The notes beneath the pieces were generated by a model. It had not been told where the DNA came from and did not search any database. It saw only the letters and a list, made by a program, of their open reading frames with translations. Of a stretch of 36,383 nt of DNA, positions 31,552 to 36,383 are shown in pieces; the first letter of the stretch is position 1; each line of letters starts with the position of its first letter. The DNA is taken from positions 1-36,383 of the forward strand of contig JAAXID010000275.1 of NCBI GenBank assembly GCA_012270545.1, in the 5' to 3' direction. This stretch comes from Anaerolineae bacterium. Lineage in GTDB: Bacteria; Chloroflexota; Anaerolineae; Aggregatilineales; Phototrophicaceae. The position numbers were made by a program, and so were the translations under genes.

Positions 31552-32328
31552 ATGCAGAACGGAGCGGAAGTGACGCTGTCGCAGAAGCTGTTGGAGCAGC
31601 GCTTGACCCGGCCCTTCAAGTATTTCGACCGGGTCGAAAGCACGAACGATGTCGCCAAAGCCTGGCTGGCGACCGGCGCGCCGGAAGGCGCCCTGGTCCT
31701 TGCCAATGAGCAGACGCGCGGGCGTGGCCGCAAAGGACGCGATTGGCATAGTCCGCCAAATGTGGCGCTGGCGCTGTCCCTCATCTTGAAACCCGACAGC
31801 GCGTTTCTGCCGCGCTTGAACATGATTGCCGCCTTGAGCGTCTACGATCTAGTCCGAGAATGTGGCTGCGAGGACGTGGGCATCAAGTGGCCCAATGATG
31901 TGCAAGTTAATGGCTTGAAGGTCAGCGGCGTTCTGCCGGAAGCTGTCTGGGAAGGGGACCAGCTGCGGGGCGCGATCCTTGGCATTGGCGTTAACGTTCG
32001 CATGGATTTCAGCGGAAGTGAGTTGCGACATTCCGCTATCAGCCTGGAAGCTGTCGTCAAGCGGCGGCTGGAGCGCAGCGAATTGATCGCTTCTCTGCTA
32101 CGCCGGATTGACTATTGGTATGCCCATATCGCCTCAGCAACTGTGTATTCGACCTGGAAAGCCCGACTCAATACGCTTAATCAAGCTGTCGCCGTGGAGG
32201 GTGTCAAAGGCGTGGCGCTGGATGTGACAGCTGACGGCGCCCTGTTGATCCGCGATGAGAAGGGGCATATCCATCAATCGGGTACCGGTGATCTCATTGT
32301 GTATGCCATAGATAGCCTCGATAAATGA
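31552..32328 (+). CDS. birA: Biotin--[acetyl-CoA-carboxylase] ligase
   Basis: Enzyme that activates biotin with ATP and attaches it to the biotin carboxyl carrier protein, 258 residues. Seen: STNDVAK (30-36), the biotinyl-AMP loop GRGRKGRDW (57-65), KWPNDV (112-117), KVSGVLPE (123-130, catalytic Lys123), ILGIGVNV, and a C-terminal SH3-like domain (VAVEGVKGVALDVTADGALLI). There is no N-terminal winged helix, so this is the monofunctional type without biotin-operon repressor activity. ATG 31552 has GGAG six bases upstream; a GTG at 31570 is possible. A TACAAT at 31534-31539 could be a -10 box, with a poor -35. The gene overlaps the next by ATGA. Confidence 0.93.
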   Translation: MQNGAEVTLSQKLLEQRLTRPFKYFDRVESTNDVAKAWLATGAPEGALVLANEQTRGRGRKGRDWHSPPNVALALSLILKPDSAFLPRLNMIAALSVYDLVRECGCEDVGIKWPNDVQVNGLKVSGVLPEAVWEGDQLRGAILGIGVNVRMDFSGSELRHSAISLEAVVKRRLERSELIASLLRRIDYWYAHIASATVYSTWKARLNTLNQAVAVEGVKGVALDVTADGALLIRDEKGHIHQSGTGDLIVYAIDSLDK

Positions 32329-33689
32329 GCCGAATACGTTTCGAATGGAACGTCGAATCGCAGCAGGTTGAGCGGTTTGACAGCGAAGATCCGCAGGCAA
32401 AACGCAGGCGGCGGCGCAACATGCTTTTGCTCGTGGCGCTCGTCTGCACGCTTTTGGCCGCGATCGCCCTGGGGCTGATGTTTGTGAGACAGCGGATTCA
32501 TGAAGTCGAAACCCAGTTCGCACAGCTCCTTCAAGACACGGTCAAGGCTGAGGTGGCCGCGCTGCGCATCGGTGATCTGAACAGCTTCCTCCATGTACAA
32601 AACCCGAACAATCTCGCGTGGATAAACCATCAGCGAGCGATGTTTCAGTTATACAGCGACCTGAAGACTGACGGCGCTATCGAATTGACCGGCAGCATAT
32701 TGGCGGTAGCTATCGATGGGGAGCGCGCTCGCGTGCTCGTACAAGAAAACATCAATGAGCTGCCTTACACGAGGCTATGGTTTTACCGCCGAAGCGGCGA
32801 AGGCTGGCGGCATATCGCGCCGGACCCGTCGTTTTGGGGCGAAGCAAGCACAGTTGAGTCCGCGAGCGTCCTCGTCCACTATCGCGCGGTCGATCAAGAG
32901 TTCGCGCGGCAGGTCAGCGCCATTCTCCAGGATTGGATCAACAGCGGCTGTGTCATTCTTGATTGTGGCGACCTGCCCCGGCTGATTATTGACGTCGTGC
33001 CGGAGGCGGCCGATGCTGCCGCGTGGATAGACGAAGCGGCGCTGCGCCTTCAAATCCGTTCGCCCTACAACCATATCGCGCGCGCCGATACGCCCTTCGA
33101 TGGCTCGCTGCAGCTGCTCGTCAGCAGAATGCTAGCCGAGCGCCTCGTCAACGAACATACCGGTCACTTGACAGCAGCATACCCCCATGACGCCTACTTT
33201 CTACGAAATGCGGCCATCGCCTGGCTCAGTGAAGTGTTTACCCGTTTGGACAGCGGCGCCGCGCTGATGCGGTCACTGGTCCAAAACTACGGTGATGACA
33301 AGATCGCGCAGTTGCTGACGCAATTATCCGCCACGAGCGATATGTCCATCCTAGAAGCGGTGGTGGACGAACCGCTAGAAGGCGCGGACCTGGACTGGCG
33401 CGATTTCATTGAGTGGCGTCTGCAACTGGAAAACGAACTCATCCGCGCCCGCAGGCAAAACGAATGGCTCAGTCTTTATGATACATCCGATGAAAACGCG
33501 CGTCTGGCGGCATATCAACGATACAACGACAGCGCCGCCGCGCAAGATTACCGCGTCCTTGATCAGCTGGTTTGGTCAAAGCCGGATGGCCGCCCCCAAT
33601 TGCGCGCCACGGTGCAAGCCACCGGCGCTGACGGCGAAGAGATCATTTTGTTCAATTTGGTCAATGGCGTATGGAAGCGCGCCAGCTGA
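32325..33689 (+). CDS. Membrane-anchored protein of unknown function
   Basis: Protein of 454 residues, not recognised. After a charged cytoplasmic N-terminus with an RRRRR cluster (27-31), a single transmembrane helix lies at 33-54, leaving some 400 residues outside the membrane. Residues about 57-160 (VETQFAQLLQDTVKAEVAALRIGD and following) look like an NTF2/SnoaL-like or SIMPL-like domain. The rest is helical and could recall metallopeptidase-like modules, but I find no HExxH motif. Start ATG 32325 overlaps the birA stop (ATGA), so translation is coupled. Being coupled to birA is probably positional rather than functional. No terminator of its own is clear; the hairpin at 33748-33775 may serve partly. 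Confidence 0.75.
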   Translation: MSRIRFEWNVESQQVERFDSEDPQAKRRRRRNMLLLVALVCTLLAAIALGLMFVRQRIHEVETQFAQLLQDTVKAEVAALRIGDLNSFLHVQNPNNLAWINHQRAMFQLYSDLKTDGAIELTGSILAVAIDGERARVLVQENINELPYTRLWFYRRSGEGWRHIAPDPSFWGEASTVESASVLVHYRAVDQEFARQVSAILQDWINSGCVILDCGDLPRLIIDVVPEAADAAAWIDEAALRLQIRSPYNHIARADTPFDGSLQLLVSRMLAERLVNEHTGHLTAAYPHDAYFLRNAAIAWLSEVFTRLDSGAALMRSLVQNYGDDKIAQLLTQLSATSDMSILEAVVDEPLEGADLDWRDFIEWRLQLENELIRARRQNEWLSLYDTSDENARLAAYQRYNDSAAAQDYRVLDQLVWSKPDGRPQLRATVQATGADGEEIILFNLVNGVWKRAS

Positions 33690-33739
33690 TGTCGGGCTCA
33701 GCGCTTAGGCGATAGCAGGTTGCGACGCACAGCATATAG

Positions 33740-33775
33740 AAAAAACGCGGGTCCGCGATGGCAACCGCAGACCCG
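33740..33775 (-). terminator. Intrinsic terminator of the small membrane-protein gene
   Basis: An inverted repeat CGGGTC / GACCCG (33748-33753 with 33770-33775), extended inward by GCG/CGC after one mismatch, is followed on the minus strand by CGC and six T residues (33745-33740). It lies 35 bases after the stop at 33811. On the plus strand only TCATTATT follows, so it would be weaker for the gene ending at 33689. Confidence 0.8.
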
Positions 33776-33810
33776 TCATTATTGACTTTCAAGATTTAGC
33801 CAAGTGATAG

Positions 33811-34323
33811 TTATTCGTCGTCGCCCATGCCCAGCGCGGCGTCGCGAATGACGACGAGGAAAGCGAGCGCATGACCAAACATAATGTGACCGAACAGGCT
33901 GGGGCTGTTGAGATCAATCTGCAGCAAGTCGCCGCCTGCGATCGCCGGCATAATGATCAAGCCACCGAGGATCCACCAGATCACGCCGTAGATCAGGCCG
34001 CCCACTGCGATGTTGTACAGCGGACTTCCGAGATCCACATACTGCATGAAGAGCCCGGTGTAGAGCGCGCCGATCACTGCGCTGATGATGATATGCAGGA
34101 TGAAACCAATGAAGGCGTCAGCCCCGATCATCTCGCCGACCATCTCCAGCATGCCGTTGCTCATACTCGTGCTGACATCGCTGACAAATTCGACGGCGGC
34201 GTCGCCTTCGCCCATGGTTCCCATTTCCACGGATACCATATTACCCGCCCCGATGAATGCGAGAAAGAGATACCCGGCGATGATTCCCGGTATGATCCCT
34301 CTCATAAGTTTATCGCTGTCCAT
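33811..34323 (-). CDS. Small four-helix membrane protein, function unknown
   Basis: Hydrophobic protein of 170 residues, not recognised as a named family. Predicted spans are roughly 9-29 (IIPGIIAGYLFLAFIGAG), 70-92, 103-127 (IAVGGLIYGVIWWILGGLII) and 143-160 (FGHIMFGHALAFLVVI). Both halves contain small-residue-rich helices, and the C-terminus is acidic (GMGDDE). The ATG at 34323 is fixed by a perfect AGGAGG seven bases upstream; a reading from 34380 would add 19 residues without a ribosome-binding site. It is monocistronic with its own terminator. A permease-like or stress membrane role is possible, but nothing in the sequence decides this. Confidence 0.8.
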   Translation of the reverse strand: MDSDKLMRGIIPGIIAGYLFLAFIGAGNMVSVEMGTMGEGDAAVEFVSDVSTSMSNGMLEMVGEMIGADAFIGFILHIIISAVIGALYTGLFMQYVDLGSPLYNIAVGGLIYGVIWWILGGLIIMPAIAGGDLLQIDLNSPSLFGHIMFGHALAFLVVIRDAALGMGDDE

Positions 34324-34836
34324 GTTGATTCCTCCTAAGAATGCTAAGAACTTCGATAGCGATGCGAGATGTAATGACATCTAAATATATAGGTAAGATT
34401 CATAACACCTTACCCGCTTCAGTTGCCCATAGTATATACAGGTCGGTTCTCACTAGCAAGTAGATAAGTCTGCTAATTGTAAATCTCGTAGAATTCATTT
34501 TGCTTGTCGCGGTGACCATTGTGCACGCTGCATTGTCCGCGCTTGCAAACTAAGCGTAAACCCTAAGCCAGCCGCAAGCAGCGAGATATCGGCTTCCGCG
34601 GGCCTTATTCGCCATGAGCGGGAGTGGCGCAAAATACCCAAATCTGCTAGAATTGCTTCAAATAATGGCGAGGGCGCAACACTGAGCGCCGGAGGGATTT
34701 GTACACCTCCGGAACACCGGATTTACTGAACCCAATGCTCAAGTCTAGGGTCGCAAAGTGGCTTGAATTAGACAGCCTTGATCCGTCGCCAATGAGAGGA
34801 GACTGGGGCGACCTTACTAGAGGTTGACCGCGAACG
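34324..34836. promoter_or_regulatory. 513-base divergent region upstream of gyrA with leader hairpin
   Basis: No gene is seen. Near the membrane-protein gene, the inverted repeat GGTAAG / CTTACC (34392-34397, 34409-34414) next to TATATAT may be an operator. Towards gyrA, TAGAAT (34648-34653) is a tentative -10 box without a good -35. A perfect 7-bp hairpin CCGGAGG / CCTCCGG with a 10-base loop (34689-34712) lies in the presumed gyrA leader and has no T run behind it, so it is not a terminator. The gyrA leader would be long (about 180 bases). Confidence 0.4.
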
Positions 34837-36383
34837 ATGGATATTCTCGAACCGAATGCCATGGAAGACGGCGCCATCCGCACCATCACCATCAATGAGG
34901 AGATGCGCGGCAGCTATCTCAACTACGCCATGAGCGTCATCGTTGCCCGCGCGTTGCCGGACGCCCGCGACGGCTTGAAGCCGGTGCATCGAAGAATCTT
35001 GTACGCGATGCATGATATGGGCTTGCGCCCAGGTACAACCTATAAGAAGAGCGCGCGCCTGGTTGGCGAGGTATTGGGAAAATACCACCCGCACGGAGAT
35101 CAGGCGGTTTATGACGCCATGGCGCGTATGGCGCAGGACTTCTCGCTGCGCTATCCCCTGGTGGATGGGCAAGGCAACTTCGGCAGCCAAGATGGCGATA
35201 AGCCGGCAGCAATGCGTTATACGGAAGCGCGCATGGCGACTATCGCCAGCGAGATGCTGACCGACATCAACATGAATACGGTGGACTTCGCCGAGAATTA
35301 CGATCAGACGCAAGAAGAGCCCACTGTCCTGCCAGCCAGATTGCCCAATCTGCTGCTCAACGGCGCCAGCGGTATCGCCGTCGGTATGGCGACGAGCATC
35401 CCGCCGCATAATCTGCGCGAACTTGCCCAAGCGATCACGCACTTGATCGACAACTACAGCCAGATCGACGCTGTATCGGTCGATGACCTGATGCAATTCA
35501 TCAAAGGTCCGGATTTCCCCACCGGCGCAACCATAGTCGTTGGCGATGAACTGAAGGAGGCCTACGCCACCGGCAAGGGACGTGTCGCCGTCCGCTCCAG
35601 CGCCGATTTCGAAGAGCGCGGCGAAGGCATCAGTATCGTCTTCAACTCGATACCATACCAGGTCAGCAAGTCGGCCATCATCGAACGCATCGTGTCCCTG
35701 GTGCGCGAGGGGCGCATTGAAGCGATACGCGACCTGCGCGATGAGTCTGACCGGCAGGGCTTGCGCCTTGTCGTCGAATTGAAGCGGCACGCGCAACCGC
35801 AGCGCGTCCTCAACCAGCTATACAAGTACACGCAGCTGCAAAGCGTATACAGCATTCAGATGCTGGCGCTCGTCAACGGCGAGCCGCGAACGCTGAGCCT
35901 CAAACGCTGTCTGCAGATCTACATCGAGCATCGCTACGATGTCATCGTCAGACGGTCGGAATACGACCTGAAGCGGCAGCGTGCCCGCGCCCATGTCTTG
36001 AGCGGCCTGCTCAAGGCGGTCGCCAATATTGACGAGGTGATCCGAACGATTCGCAATTCGGAAAATGTTGATATGGCTCGCACTCAGTTGATGGCCCGCT
36101 TTGAGCTGGATGCGATTCAAGCCAACGCCATTCTCGACATGCAGCTGCGGCGGCTCTCCGCCCTGGAACGGCAAAAGCTGCAAGAGGAATTCGATACGGT
36201 GCAGGCGCGCATCGTCTACCTGGAGGACTTGCTGGCTTCCCCGCAGAAAATCCTCGACCTGATACGCGAAGATCTGCAGGAAATCGCGGAGAATTACGGG
36301 GACGAACGCAAGACGAGCATCACCTATGGCAATGTGGATCTCGATGAAGGCGATCTCTATCGGCGTGAGAATGTCGTCATCTC
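34837..36383 (+). CDS. gyrA: DNA gyrase subunit A (3' end outside window)
   Basis: Breaking-and-rejoining subunit of DNA gyrase; the first 515 codons are present and the frame is open at the window edge. The chain starts [12 protein letters not shown] and enters the conserved [29 protein letters not shown]. The catalytic tyrosine is Tyr128 in [10 protein letters not shown]. The quinolone-resistance region reads [15 protein letters not shown]: the position matching E. coli Ser83 is Gln89, while Asp93 (E. coli Asp87) is kept. Later [18 protein letters not shown] and the coiled-coil dimer gate ([12 protein letters not shown]) are normal. GyrA rather than ParC is inferred from overall similarity, but the C-terminal GyrA box lies outside the window. 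ATG 34837 has only a distant AGAGG. Confidence 0.92.
   Translation, partial: MDILEPNAMEDGAIRTITINEEMRGSYLNYAMSVIVARALPDARDGLKPVHRRILYAMHDMGLRPGTTYKKSARLVGEVLGKYHPHGDQAVYDAMARMAQDFSLRYPLVDGQGNFGSQDGDKPAAMRYTEARMATIASEMLTDINMNTVDFAENYDQTQEEPTVLPARLPNLLLNGASGIAVGMATSIPPHNLRELAQAITHLIDNYSQIDAVSVDDLMQFIKGPDFPTGATIVVGDELKEAYATGKGRVAVRSSADFEERGEGISIVFNSIPYQVSKSAIIERIVSLVREGRIEAIRDLRDESDRQGLRLVVELKRHAQPQRVLNQLYKYTQLQSVYSIQMLALVNGEPRTLSLKRCLQIYIEHRYDVIVRRSEYDLKRQRARAHVLSGLLKAVANIDEVIRTIRNSENVDMARTQLMARFELDAIQANAILDMQLRRLSALERQKLQEEFDTVQARIVYLEDLLASPQKILDLIREDLQEIAENYGDERKTSITYGNVDLDEGDLYRRENVVI

Noticed and set aside
34689-34712. Intrinsic terminator upstream of gyrA
   Set aside because: The hairpin is good, but no T tract follows on either strand.
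1-36383. CRISPR array, transposase, insertion sequence, prophage or toxin-antitoxin module
   Set aside because: No regularly spaced repeats, no DDE or tyrosine-recombinase motifs and no phage structural genes were seen in either strand.

Overview
The window looks like a chromosomal segment of a Chloroflexota-like bacterium (Anaerolineae or a relative), probably marine or fed on algae. This placement rests on gene style: very large GT-C membrane proteins with soluble C-terminal domains, a birA + membrane-anchored-protein pair, a tandem-HTH regulator and Opp-type sugar transport. It is inference, because no rRNA is present.

Bases 1-210 hold a tRNA-Val(UAC) with a near-consensus promoter and an intrinsic terminator. 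Bases about 288-21602 form one catabolic locus that reads as an intracellular pathway for red-algal galactan (agar/porphyran-type) oligosaccharides. It comprises an Opp/Dpp-type ABC importer split over three transcripts (two ATPases at 351-2421, two paralogous binding proteins at 5665-9759, two permeases at 11385-13538); a type I sulfatase; three GH117-type proteins, one with two complete GH117 domains in tandem; an enolase-superfamily protein resembling 3,6-anhydro-L-galactonate cycloisomerase; a zinc dehydrogenase plus a KduD-like short-chain dehydrogenase that could epimerise C5 of 2-keto-3-deoxy-L-galactonate to give 2-keto-3-deoxy-D-gluconate; a GMC oxidoreductase; and a GntR/FCD regulator.

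The locus is tied together by a 12-bp inverted repeat, ATTGT-NN-ACAAT. I find it only four times, always in an intergenic region in front of locus genes (305-316, 9932-9943, 11285-11296, 17454-17465). At three of the four it overlaps or abuts a good sigma-70-type promoter. It is the likely operator of the GntR regulator encoded at 13635-14243. No secreted endo-hydrolase, beta-galactosidase, anhydrogalactose dehydrogenase of the usual aldehyde-dehydrogenase type, KDG kinase, KDPG aldolase or formylglycine-generating enzyme is in the window. The enzymes have no visible signal peptides, so the picture is one of oligosaccharide scavenging followed by cytoplasmic processing.

Bases 21636-33689 are housekeeping or accessory: a SAM methyltransferase; a tandem-HTH regulator followed by a GT-C membrane protein; a decayed C-terminal stub of an ABC exporter; two further GT-C/GT39-like proteins that converge on a shared CTAG stop; a HIT hydrolase; biotin protein ligase; and a membrane-anchored unknown. 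Bases 33740-34323 hold a small four-helix membrane protein with its terminator. The window ends inside gyrA (34837 onward, incomplete at 36383).
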